A DNA stretch of 64,000 nt from UBA5905 sp964609975 (GTDB lineage Bacteria; Bacillota; Clostridia; Oscillospirales; Acutalibacteraceae), in the NCBI GenBank assembly GCA_964609975.1, contig CAZSTR010000005.1, positions 1 through 64,000 of the forward strand, read 5' to 3'. Position 1 is the stretch's first letter. Each line of letters starts with the position of its first letter. The position numbers were made by a program, and so were the translations under genes. The notes beneath the pieces were generated by a model, which did not search any database, had not been told where the DNA came from, and saw only the letters and a list, made by a program, of their open reading frames with translations. Shown in pieces: positions 50,276-58,583 of this stretch.

Positions 50276-50326
50276 ATATGCGTTTTCAGTTTTTCGCAAC
50301 AGGAAAAAGCCTTCGTGCTGTTGTCC

Positions 50327-51295
50327 TTATTTCTCCAGAAAGCGGGCATGAGCCTCCCGCAGCTCCTTCGCCGTTTCCTCCGGACAGGTGGGGTTGCAAT
50401 GCGCCCAGGCGCCGGTTTCGCTGGAGGCGTTATATTTGATTTTGGTGGCGCTGCGCATAGGGGGATAAAAGGCGATATGCCAATGATACAGCTCCGACAG
50501 CTCCTCCCCGTTCACCGGCTCATTATACATACACATCATATAGGGGAACTTATAATCGAAGAGGCTGTCCAGCATACCGCTGGTCTGGCGCAGAGTCTCC
50601 GCCAGGCAGGCCCGCTCCTCCTCGCTGAACTGGGCGATGTTGGATTTGTGGGCGTTGGACATGATATACACACCATAGGGATATTCAGAGAAAAAGGGCA
50701 GAAACACCGTAAAATGCTCGTTGCGGAAGATAACTCGGCGGCCATCCGCCACCTCATGGTCCAGCCAATCGCAAAACAGGCACTTTCCCTTTTCTGCGTG
50801 ATGCTTTTTGGCGTTTTCCACCTCCAGCTCCAGCTTCTTGGGCAGGAAGGGATAGGCATAAATCTGGCCATGGGGATGGGGCATCGTCACGCCCACCGCC
50901 TCGCCACGGTTTTCGAATATGAACACATATTTCACCTTTTCGTCGCCGCTGAGCGCTTCATACCGCTCCGCCCAAAGATCCACCAGCTTATGGATATGCT
51001 CCGCCGGAAGCTCCGGCAGGGTGACCGTGTGCTCCGGAGAATACAGCACAACCTCGCATTTTCCGTAGCAGGGCGCGGTCTCGAAGAAATCGTCCGCCAC
51101 CGCATCCGGCTCCGGCGGGTTCTGGGACAGCGCCGGGAAATCGTTGTCATATTTATACACATCGAACCGGTCGGGCACCTTCCCGCTCCCCGGACAGAAG
51201 GGGCAATAGTCCTTCGGCATCTGCGGCCGATTCTGCCGATGCGATGCAATCATAATCCAGTCATTGGTCAGGGGGTGCTTCCGTAATTCTGCCAT
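50327..51295 (-). CDS. galT: UDP-glucose-hexose-1-phosphate uridylyltransferase
   Basis: Second Leloir enzyme, exchanging UMP between UDP-glucose and galactose-1-phosphate. The 322-aa protein has the zinc/N-terminal CPFCPGSG (about 31-38), the active-site MPHPHGQIYAYP with nucleophilic His, and EYWHIAFYPP-like LYHWHIAFYPP at the C terminus. It is 16 nt after galK. galE is not in the window. Confidence 0.95.
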   Translation of the reverse strand: MAELRKHPLTNDWIMIASHRQNRPQMPKDYCPFCPGSGKVPDRFDVYKYDNDFPALSQNPPEPDAVADDFFETAPCYGKCEVVLYSPEHTVTLPELPAEHIHKLVDLWAERYEALSGDEKVKYVFIFENRGEAVGVTMPHPHGQIYAYPFLPKKLELEVENAKKHHAEKGKCLFCDWLDHEVADGRRVIFRNEHFTVFLPFFSEYPYGVYIMSNAHKSNIAQFSEEERACLAETLRQTSGMLDSLFDYKFPYMMCMYNEPVNGEELSELYHWHIAFYPPMRSATKIKYNASSETGAWAHCNPTCPEETAKELREAHARFLEK

Positions 51296-51311
51296 TTTTC
51301 TCCATCACCTT

Positions 51312-52598
51312 TCAAATTCGATCCACACAAACGCCGCCATAAGGGCGAATATTCAACACATGGCAGGAGCCGGCGCCGAAGACGCTCTCCATCGCTGCGC
51401 GGAACTTCTCCAGCAAATCCAGCGGCACGAAATTCTGGGTTGTGCCGCCGAAGCCACCACCATGGACACGCCAGGCACCCCGGCCTTCCAAAATTCCTTG
51501 AGCCAGAGCGAGGGCCAGGCTCATACCCTGGTCCTCCACCGCGCAAGCAGCATACACATTCTGCAGATATTCAAAGGAGGAATGGCCGGAGGCCAGCACC
51601 AGCGCCTTGAAGCCCTCGAAGTCTCCCGCCCGCAAAGCGGTAACCTGCTCCGCCACCCGGTCGTTCTCCCGCAGGAAATGCAACGCCCGCAGCACCGCCC
51701 GGTCTCCATGCTCCTGCCGCAGGCGCGGCAGCTCAGCCATCAGCGTCGGCAAATCCGTCTGGCGCAGATATTCCGCCCCCAGCGAACGAGCGACCGCCTT
51801 CATCTCAGCGGGGATGGCGGCATATTCGTGGGTCAAATCCGCATGGTTTCCACCCACATCCACAATGCACAGCGCATAGCCGGTCGCGGAAAAGTCGAAA
51901 TCCACCCGCTCAATCACCGGCCGCTCCGTGTCTGCGAAATCAATAGTTATGATGTTGCCCACCGAGGAGGCCATCTGATCCATCAGCCCGCAGGGCTTTC
52001 CGAAAAATGCGTTTTCCGCATATTGGGCAATTTGGGCAATCTCCACCGGGCTGACTTTGCCCTCGTTATACAGATGGTTCAAAATCACTCCCACCAGCAC
52101 CTCAAAAGCGGCGGAGGAGGACAGGCCGGAGCCCTTGAGCACATTGGAGGTAGTGTAAGCATCGAAGCCGCCACAGGCATAGTCCAGCGCCCGGAAACGG
52201 GCGGCGGTGCCGCGAATCAGCGAGGCGGAATGGTTTTTCTCCGCCTCCACGGGCGTGAGCGTATCCAAATCCACCGTATCCATGGGGTAGCCCTCCGACT
52301 GGACGCGAATTCGGTCGGCCGCCGGCCGCACCACTCCAATCACATCCAAATTCACACTGCCGGCCAGCACCCGGCCATGGTTATGGTCGGTATGGTTTCC
52401 GCCGATTTCCGTGCGCCCCGGCGCCGAAAACAGCAGCAGCGACTCCCCATTCTCCTCAAAGGTGGCGGCGAAGCCCTCCACCGCACGGGAATAGCGGTCT
52501 CGCTGAGCCGAGACCTGATCGCGCCCATACAAACGGGCAAAGGCGTCATCATAGGCACCGGAACGGATTTTTTCGAGCATAACAGCTGTTGCAGACAT
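51312..52598 (-). CDS. galK: galactokinase
   Basis: Phosphorylates galactose at C1. The 428-aa GHMP kinase starts at MSATAVMLEKIRSGAYDDAF behind GGGAGG; the upstream extension runs into the promoter. Signatures: APGRTEIGGNHTDHNHG (substrate site), the ATP loop LKGSGLSSSAAFEVLV, and HGGGFGGTTQNFVP near the C terminus. The enzyme is longer than E. coli GalK (382 aa) because of an N-terminal extension of about 50 residues. Confidence 0.95.
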   Translation of the reverse strand: MSATAVMLEKIRSGAYDDAFARLYGRDQVSAQRDRYSRAVEGFAATFEENGESLLLFSAPGRTEIGGNHTDHNHGRVLAGSVNLDVIGVVRPAADRIRVQSEGYPMDTVDLDTLTPVEAEKNHSASLIRGTAARFRALDYACGGFDAYTTSNVLKGSGLSSSAAFEVLVGVILNHLYNEGKVSPVEIAQIAQYAENAFFGKPCGLMDQMASSVGNIITIDFADTERPVIERVDFDFSATGYALCIVDVGGNHADLTHEYAAIPAEMKAVARSLGAEYLRQTDLPTLMAELPRLRQEHGDRAVLRALHFLRENDRVAEQVTALRAGDFEGFKALVLASGHSSFEYLQNVYAACAVEDQGMSLALALAQGILEGRGAWRVHGGGFGGTTQNFVPLDLLEKFRAAMESVFGAGSCHVLNIRPYGGVCVDRI

Positions 52599-52644
52599 AG
52601 CGTTTCCTCCCTCGCACACAAAAATCGCGGTTTCTCCTATTCTC

Positions 52645-52672
52645 ATTATAAAACCACACAAAAAAAGGTCAA
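52645..52672 (-). promoter_or_regulatory. promoter of galK-galT
   Basis: TTGACC (52667-52672), 16 bp, TATAAT (52645-52650) on the minus strand, about 45 bp before galK and divergent from the AraC-type gene. Confidence 0.7.
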
Positions 52673-52693
52673 TCCTTTTATTTCTCATTTGTA

Positions 52694-52722
52694 TGGACAT
52701 TTGTTGCATGGTGTGGTATACT
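52694..52722 (+). promoter_or_regulatory. promoter of the AraC-family regulator
   Basis: TGGACA (52694-52699), 17 bp, TATACT (52717-52722), 25 bp before the ATG. Confidence 0.7.
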
Positions 52723-52747
52723 GTTACCAGACAGGGAGGTATGGCCC

Positions 52748-53608
52748 ATGAAAAATTCCCGTTTTTCCTTCAAGGACACCCTCAAAGAAAACGCCGGCTT
52801 GTCCGTATACAACACCGGCTATGAAAAATGCGACTCCAACCATAGCTGGGGGCCCGGCCTGCGCGACCATTATCTGATTCACTATGTTTCCGCAGGGAGC
52901 GGCTCCTTTGTGTGCAACCGCCAAACCTATTATCTGCGCGCCGGAGACCTGTTTTTGATTCTCCCCGGACAAACCGTCAGCTATCGGGCCAACCCCCGCG
53001 ACCCATGGGAATATTGCTGGGTCGGTTTCAACGGCACCGACGCCCGGCGGCTGATCGCCATGGCCGGTTTTTCGAAGAACGACCCGGTTTTGCGCGACCC
53101 TGCCCCCCAGAAGACCGCAGCTCTTTTGCTGCGCATCGCCGAGGTCAGCGGCGCCACCGCCGCCGCCGACGCCGAGATGGCCGGCTGTCTTTATCTGTTT
53201 CTGGCGCATCTCATTCGCAACAGCACCCGCTGTCGCGCCGAGGACCCTCATCAGGAATATGTGGCGAATGCCCTGCGCTATATCCAATATAACTATGCCC
53301 GCGACATCGGCGTGAGCGACATCGCCAGCTATGTGGGCATCAGCCGCAGTCAGCTGTATCGGGCGTTTTTACAGGATTTCGGCCTGTCACCCCACAGCTA
53401 TCTGCAAAAATACCGCATAAGCGAGGCCTGCAGTTTGCTGCGCAACCCCAACCTCTCCATCGCCGAGGTGGCCAGCTCCGTTGGCTTCAACGACCCGCTG
53501 TATTTTTCCCGCGTTTTCAAATCCGTCAAAAGCATCACCCCATCCGCCTATCAGCGGCAGGAGAGCGCCCGGTGGCGACAATTATCGAATTTCGATAAAA
53601 GTGACTGA
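52748..53608 (+). CDS. AraC-family transcriptional regulator
   Basis: The 286-aa protein has an N-terminal cupin-type sugar-binding domain (HYVSAGSGSFVCNRQTYYLRAGDLFLILPGQ, about 41-75) and a C-terminal double HTH. HTH1 is in DIGVSDIASYVGISRSQLYRAFLQDFG. HTH2 is in NLSIAEVASSVGFNDPLYFSRVFKSVKSITPSAYQ. It is divergent from galK and likely controls the gal genes (inference). Its 3' end overlaps a TTATCGA inverted repeat. Confidence 0.92.
   Translation: MKNSRFSFKDTLKENAGLSVYNTGYEKCDSNHSWGPGLRDHYLIHYVSAGSGSFVCNRQTYYLRAGDLFLILPGQTVSYRANPRDPWEYCWVGFNGTDARRLIAMAGFSKNDPVLRDPAPQKTAALLLRIAEVSGATAAADAEMAGCLYLFLAHLIRNSTRCRAEDPHQEYVANALRYIQYNYARDIGVSDIASYVGISRSQLYRAFLQDFGLSPHSYLQKYRISEACSLLRNPNLSIAEVASSVGFNDPLYFSRVFKSVKSITPSAYQRQESARWRQLSNFDKSD
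53582..53598. promoter_or_regulatory. 17-bp inverted repeat, possible operator
   Basis: TTATCGA-ATT-TCGATAA, perfect 7-bp arms, at the very end of the AraC-type coding sequence. A matching half-site TTTCGATAA recurs inside the next promoter (53672-53680). Confidence 0.35.
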
Positions 53609-53666
53609 TTTTCCACTGCGATTCTTGTTCTTGTTGTTCAAACCTTTGAATTTCGAAAAAAAGTTA

Positions 53667-53695
53667 TTGACTTTCGATAAGTGCCGTGTTATTAT
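53667..53695 (+). promoter_or_regulatory. promoter of the DUF4153-like gene
   Basis: TTGACT (53667-53672), 17 bp, TATTAT (53690-53695), 67 bp before the gene. The spacer holds TCGATAA, the same half-site as the inverted repeat at 53582. Confidence 0.7.
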
Positions 53696-53762
53696 TGGCT
53701 TGTCGGAAGGGACGGTTCCCCGCCCCTCCGGCGAGCCATTTTGAATATCAGGAGGTTTTCCC

Positions 53763-55400
53763 ATGAACGAGCCATACATTTCCCCGGCGGCACAAGACCC
53801 CGCCTTCTCCGCGTCGCCTGTTTCCGGCTATTACACCCCGCCCGTCACGCCGAAGCCGGCGACGGTCTCCGACCGGTGGGATTTGCTGTTCGCCGGGCTG
53901 TTGCTGCCCGGCGCGCTTTTGAGCGTAAACTGGGCTCTGTTCGGCGGGTTTCAGCTAGGCTTCGCTTTGGCCTATATCCTGCTGACGGTGAGCAGCCTTC
54001 TCTATATGCGTCGGTGCGGGCGGGTGCGCCCCTATGGGCTGTTCTGCGGACTAGCGGCGCTGGCTGGGGCGGGGGTATTTTTGTGGCATGATGACAGCTT
54101 CACCCGCTTCCAGCTGTTTGCTGGGATGCTGTTTTTGACCATGCTGGCGACGGTGGAATACACCGGCGAAAAGCGCCATGGCAGCGGAGACCTGACCGCC
54201 CTCGGCGATGTGCTGGAGCTTTGGGTCGAGCGGCCGCTGGCCTCTCTTTCCTCGTCCTTGGGTGCCCTTTTTCGCCGCGAGCAGGATGGTCGAATCGAAA
54301 AACGACGATTCGGCGGCATTTTTCTCGGCCTGTTGTGTGCCCTGCCAGTGGTGCTGGTGGTGGTGCCGCTGCTTTGCGACGCCGACGCCGCCTTCGAAGG
54401 GCTGTTAGCGAAAACCATCACCACCCGGCTGGGCGAATGGGTGGCCAGCGCCGTTCTGGGGCTGGGACTGTTCTGTCTGATTTTTTCCCGGCTGTTCAGC
54501 CTGCGGCACAAAACCCTGTCCCGCACCATGACGCCTCCGCAGGAACAGCGCCGCCCCTCGACCCTTTCCCTTTGCGCCTTTCTGTCCGCCATCAGCGTTG
54601 TGTTCCTGGTGTATCTGTTCGCCCAGCTGGCCTATTTCACCAACGCTTTTTCTGGCATTTTGCCGGCGGAGTTCACAGTGGCGCAATATGCCCGCCGGGG
54701 CTTCTTCGAAATGTGTATTCTCTGCGCCATCAACCTGGCACTGACCGGCGGCTGTCTCGCCCTCTCTTGCAAATCTGACGGAAAAGCGTCTCTGGCCGTC
54801 CGTCTGCTGTGCCTGTTCATCCTGCTCTTTTCCCTGGGGCTGGTGGCCACCTCTGCCGCAAAAATGGTGCTATATGTCGGCTCCTTCGGCATGACCCGCC
54901 TGCGCCTGCTGACCCAAATCTGCATGGCGATGATGGCGGTGGGGCTTGTGTCCGTTCTTTTTCGCCTGTTTCTCCCTCACTTTCCTTATATGCGCGTTTG
55001 CGTGGTCGCAGTGGCGGTCATCGGGCTGGCCGCCGCCTATTGTGATGTGGACCGGATAGTAGCCACCTACAATGTGCGCGCCTACGAAACCGGGCAGCTG
55101 GAGGAAATGGATGTGAATGCGCTGGCGGAACTGTCTAACAGCGCCCTGCCCGCTTTGAACCGCCTGCGGTCGGCGCAGGACGAGGAGGTGCGCAACGCGG
55201 CGAATCAGGTGCTACTGGAGCGGCTGGAAAACATCGCCGAGCGGCAGGAAAACGGCCAATGGGTGCTATACAGCCAGCCCGATTGGCGTCGCTTTTCCTT
55301 CGATCGGTATCGCGCCCATGGGATGCTGTTGGATATGGCCGACGAGCTGACCCAATGGCAGGAAAGCCGAACCGGGGTTTTCCAGTATGCAGAAATATAG
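53763..55400 (+). CDS. DUF4153/DUF4173-like polytopic membrane protein
   Basis: The 545-aa protein has about ten hydrophobic segments between residues 40 and 440, a proline-rich N terminus (PASPVSGYYTPPVTPKP-type), and a soluble C-terminal tail of about 100 residues. Motifs such as VYLFAQLAYFTNAFSGILPAEFTVAQYARRGFFEMC match the DUF4153/DUF4173 group of Firmicutes membrane proteins. Function unknown. AGGAGG precedes the ATG. Confidence 0.75.
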   Translation: MNEPYISPAAQDPAFSASPVSGYYTPPVTPKPATVSDRWDLLFAGLLLPGALLSVNWALFGGFQLGFALAYILLTVSSLLYMRRCGRVRPYGLFCGLAALAGAGVFLWHDDSFTRFQLFAGMLFLTMLATVEYTGEKRHGSGDLTALGDVLELWVERPLASLSSSLGALFRREQDGRIEKRRFGGIFLGLLCALPVVLVVVPLLCDADAAFEGLLAKTITTRLGEWVASAVLGLGLFCLIFSRLFSLRHKTLSRTMTPPQEQRRPSTLSLCAFLSAISVVFLVYLFAQLAYFTNAFSGILPAEFTVAQYARRGFFEMCILCAINLALTGGCLALSCKSDGKASLAVRLLCLFILLFSLGLVATSAAKMVLYVGSFGMTRLRLLTQICMAMMAVGLVSVLFRLFLPHFPYMRVCVVAVAVIGLAAAYCDVDRIVATYNVRAYETGQLEEMDVNALAELSNSALPALNRLRSAQDEEVRNAANQVLLERLENIAERQENGQWVLYSQPDWRRFSFDRYRAHGMLLDMADELTQWQESRTGVFQYAEI

Positions 55401-55402
55401 CG

Positions 55403-55436
55403 ATTTTGTCAAAATGTAGAATATTCCATTGACAAA
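55403..55436. promoter_or_regulatory. inverted repeat over the pflB -35, possible operator
   Basis: TTTTGTCAA (55403-55411) and TTGACAAAA (55428-55436) are perfect 9-bp arms separated by 16 nt. The right arm contains the pflB -35. A repressor dimer site is possible; it is not the canonical Rex sequence. Confidence 0.4.
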
Positions 55437-55456
55437 AACCACAATATGTAGTATCA
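55428..55456 (+). promoter_or_regulatory. promoter of pflBA
   Basis: TTGACA (55428-55433), 17 bp, TATCAT (55451-55456). Confidence 0.8.
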
Positions 55457-55473
55457 TGCTCCTGAAATACGAG

Positions 55474-55511
55474 TGAGGGAGCGGGACGGAGCTTCCGTCC
55501 CGCTCCCTCTT
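55474..55511 (+). terminator. hairpin at the start of the pflB leader
   Basis: GAGGGAGCGGGACGGA and its complement form a 16-bp perfect stem with a 3-nt loop, followed by a short TTTCT. It begins about 10 nt after the expected transcription start and ends 26 nt before pflB. It may be an attenuator, a 5' stabilising stem, or a terminator of the upstream gene. Confidence 0.6.
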
Positions 55512-55536
55512 TCTCGGCTTATGGGAGGAAACATAT

Positions 55537-57768
55537 ATGCAGGAACAATGGACAGGCTTTCGCGCCGGCGAATGGCAGGAAAGCATTGATGTGCGCAGCT
55601 TTGTACAAAGCAACTATACCCCCTATACCGGAGACGACGCCTTTTTGCAAGAGGCGACGCCCCGCACAAAGGCGTTGCTGGAAAAATTGGAGGCTCTGTT
55701 CGCCGCCGAACGGGAAAAGGGCGGCGTGCTGGCCGTGGACGAAAACACAACCATGACCATCACCAGCCATGCCCCCGGCTATATTGACCGGGAGCTGGAA
55801 AATATCGTCGGTCTGCAAACCGCCCAGCCCCTTTGCCGCGGTGTGAACCCCTTCGGGGGAATTCGCATGGCCCGTCAGGCCTGCGAGGCCTACGGCTATA
55901 CCCTCGGCTCGAAGGTGGAGGAGGAATTCCGCTATCGCACAACCCACAACGACGGCGTTTTCCGCACCTATACCAAGGAAATGCGTCTGGCCCGGAAGGT
56001 GCATGTCATCACCGGCCTGCCGGACGCCTATGGACGGGGACGGGTCATCGGCGACTATCGGCGGGTGGCGCTATACGGCATCGACCGCCTCATCGAGGAA
56101 AAGAATAAGGATAAGGACGCGCTGGCCGCCGGCGGCTGGGGCGAGGAGGAAATCCGCCTGTCCGAGGAGCTGGCCGGTCAGCTGCGGGCACTGGAGCAGA
56201 CGAAGGAAATGGCCGCCGGCTATGGCTTCGACATCAGCGCCCCCGCCGCCAACGCCCACGAAGCCATTCAGTGGACCTATTTCGGCTATCTGGCCGCCAT
56301 CAAGGAGCAAAACGGCGCAGCCATGTCCCTCGGCCGGGTGAGCACCTTCCTGGACATCTATATCCAGCGGGATCTGGACAACGGAACGCTGGACGAAACT
56401 GGCGCCCAGGAGCTGATGGACGATTTCGTCATGAAGCTGCGGGCGGCGCGCCATCTGCGCACGCCGGAATATAATGAGCTGTTCGGCGGCGACCCCATGT
56501 GGATCACCGAGGCGGTGGGCGGCATGGGCGAGGACGGCCGCACGCTGGTCACCAAAAACAGCTTCCGCGTCCTGCACACCCTCTATACGCTGGGGCCGGC
56601 GCCGGAGCCGAACCTGACGGTGCTTTGGTCCGCCGCTCTGCCGGAGGGCTTCAAGCGCTTCTGCGCGAAGGTCTCCTGCGACACCGATTCCATCCAGTAT
56701 GAAAACGATGATTTGATGCGGCCGCTGTATGGAGACGATTATGCCATCGCCTGCTGTGTGTCCGCCATGCGTCTGGGAAAGCAGACCCAACTGTTCGGCG
56801 CCCGGTGCAATCTGCCGAAGCTTCTGCTGCTGTCCCTCAACGGCGGCGTGGACGCCGCCACCGGGCTGAAGCTGGGGCCGCAGAAGCCGGTGATGGCCGG
56901 CGAGGTGCTGGATTATGACACCGTCTTCGCCAACTTTACGGAATATCTGACCTGGCTCGCCCAGCTGTATGTGCACACCATGAACACCATCCATTTCATG
57001 CACGACAAATACGCCTATGAAAAGGTGCAAATGGCTCTTCATGACACTCACCTGCATCGATTCATGGCCTTCGGCGTGGCCGGTCTGTCGGTCATCGCCG
57101 ACTCTCTGTCCGCTATCCGCTATGCCACGGTACGCCCGATTCGCAACGAGGCGGGCTATATCGTGGATTTCGAAACCGAGGGCGATTTCCCGAAATTCGG
57201 AAACGACGACGACCGGGTGGACAGCATCGCCCAGCTGCTGACTCATCGGATGATTGAAGAGCTGCGCAAAACCCCGGCCTATCGCAACGCAGAGCACACC
57301 CTGTCGGTGCTGACCATCACCTCCAATGTGATGTACGGAAAGCACACCGGCGCCACCCCGGACGGCCGCAAAAGCGGCGAGCCCTTCGCCCCCGGCGCCA
57401 ACCCCATGCACAACCGGGAGGCGCACGGCGCGCTGGCCTCTCTCAACTCGGTGGCGAAGCTGTCCTATGACGATTGCCGCGACGGCATTTCCAACACCTT
57501 CTCTATCACCCCTCAGGCACTGGGACGCACCGCCGCCGAGCGCACCGACAATCTGGTGACCGTTTTGGACGGATATTTCGCCCAGGGCGCGCATCACATC
57601 AATGTGAATGTGCTCAACCGGGAAACCCTATTGGCGGCCTATGAGGACCCGACCGCTTATCCCAACCTGACCATCCGCGTATCCGGCTATGCGGTGAACT
57701 TCCACAAGCTGTCCCGCGAGCAGCAGCGGGAGGTCATCCGCCGCACCTTCCACGAGGCCATGGCATGA
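55537..57768 (+). CDS. pflB: formate C-acetyltransferase (pyruvate formate-lyase)
   Basis: Cleaves pyruvate with CoA to acetyl-CoA and formate through a glycyl radical. The 743-aa protein has the catalytic pair Cys406-Cys407 (AIACCVSAMRLGKQ) and the radical Gly717 in RVSGYAV, 26 residues from the end as in E. coli. GGAGG lies before the ATG. pflA overlaps it by 4 nt. The only other pyruvate outlet in the window is indirect, through the hydrogenase. Confidence 0.97.
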   Translation: MQEQWTGFRAGEWQESIDVRSFVQSNYTPYTGDDAFLQEATPRTKALLEKLEALFAAEREKGGVLAVDENTTMTITSHAPGYIDRELENIVGLQTAQPLCRGVNPFGGIRMARQACEAYGYTLGSKVEEEFRYRTTHNDGVFRTYTKEMRLARKVHVITGLPDAYGRGRVIGDYRRVALYGIDRLIEEKNKDKDALAAGGWGEEEIRLSEELAGQLRALEQTKEMAAGYGFDISAPAANAHEAIQWTYFGYLAAIKEQNGAAMSLGRVSTFLDIYIQRDLDNGTLDETGAQELMDDFVMKLRAARHLRTPEYNELFGGDPMWITEAVGGMGEDGRTLVTKNSFRVLHTLYTLGPAPEPNLTVLWSAALPEGFKRFCAKVSCDTDSIQYENDDLMRPLYGDDYAIACCVSAMRLGKQTQLFGARCNLPKLLLLSLNGGVDAATGLKLGPQKPVMAGEVLDYDTVFANFTEYLTWLAQLYVHTMNTIHFMHDKYAYEKVQMALHDTHLHRFMAFGVAGLSVIADSLSAIRYATVRPIRNEAGYIVDFETEGDFPKFGNDDDRVDSIAQLLTHRMIEELRKTPAYRNAEHTLSVLTITSNVMYGKHTGATPDGRKSGEPFAPGANPMHNREAHGALASLNSVAKLSYDDCRDGISNTFSITPQALGRTAAERTDNLVTVLDGYFAQGAHHINVNVLNRETLLAAYEDPTAYPNLTIRVSGYAVNFHKLSREQQREVIRRTFHEAMA

Positions 57769-58508
57769 CCGGCCGCATCAGCGGAATTCAGACGCTGGGC
57801 ACGCTAGACGGCCCCGGCGTGCGCTTCGTGGCCTTTCTGCAGGGCTGTCCCCTGCGTTGCGTCTGCTGTCACAACCCGGAAACCTGGGATCCAGCCGGCG
57901 GCCGGGAATACACGGCCGCCGCGCTGGCGGAGCAGGCCCGGCGCTATCGTCCCTATTTCGGAAAAACAGGCGGCATCACCCTCTCCGGCGGCGAGCCGCT
58001 GTTGCAGGCGGCCTTCGCCGCGGAGGCGTTCCGCCTCTGCCACGCGGAGGGACTGCACACCTGTTTGGACACCAGCGGCTGTTTGCAGGGGGCGGAAACA
58101 GCCGCCCTTTTGGACGAGACCGATTATTGTATGCTGGATATAAAATACGCCGACGAGGAGGCCTATCGGCGCTATGTGGGGTGCGCGCTGGAGCGGCCGC
58201 TGGCCTTTTTGCAGGAGCTGGAGCGGCGAAAAACCCCCACCCGAATTCGCCAAGTCATCATCCCCGGTCTCAACGACACCCCCGCCGCCATGGAAGCGCT
58301 GGCGCGGCTAACCGCCCCCTTTTCCTGCATCGGTGAATGGGAGCTTCTTCCCTTTCGCTCCCTCTGTCGGGAAAAATATCAGCGTCTGAGCCTTACCTTC
58401 CCGCTGGAGAACACCCCGGAGGCCGCCCCGCAGGCGGTGGAACAGCTCCGCGCCCATTTGATGGAACAGCTATCCCTTTTGGGCGTAAAAGCCGATAAAC
58501 ACGCCTAA
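57765..58508 (+). CDS. pflA: pyruvate formate-lyase activating enzyme
   Basis: Radical SAM enzyme that installs the glycyl radical on PflB. The 247-aa protein has the cluster motif Cys28-x3-Cys32-x2-Cys35 in GCPLRCVCCHNPETW, ISLSGGEPLLQ-like ITLSGGEPLLQ, and MLDIKYAD. Overlap with pflB gives coupled translation. Confidence 0.96.
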   Translation: MTGRISGIQTLGTLDGPGVRFVAFLQGCPLRCVCCHNPETWDPAGGREYTAAALAEQARRYRPYFGKTGGITLSGGEPLLQAAFAAEAFRLCHAEGLHTCLDTSGCLQGAETAALLDETDYCMLDIKYADEEAYRRYVGCALERPLAFLQELERRKTPTRIRQVIIPGLNDTPAAMEALARLTAPFSCIGEWELLPFRSLCREKYQRLSLTFPLENTPEAAPQAVEQLRAHLMEQLSLLGVKADKHA

Positions 58509-58583
58509 AAGCCCTGTAAAATTGTAATTTTTTCCTTTTGTTTATACCAAGCGTATATCGTTTTCGAAGAAAGGAGCACCACC

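Noticed and set aside
56071..57597. 508-codon open frame on the minus strand
   Set aside because: It is antisense to pflB and has shadow-like composition.
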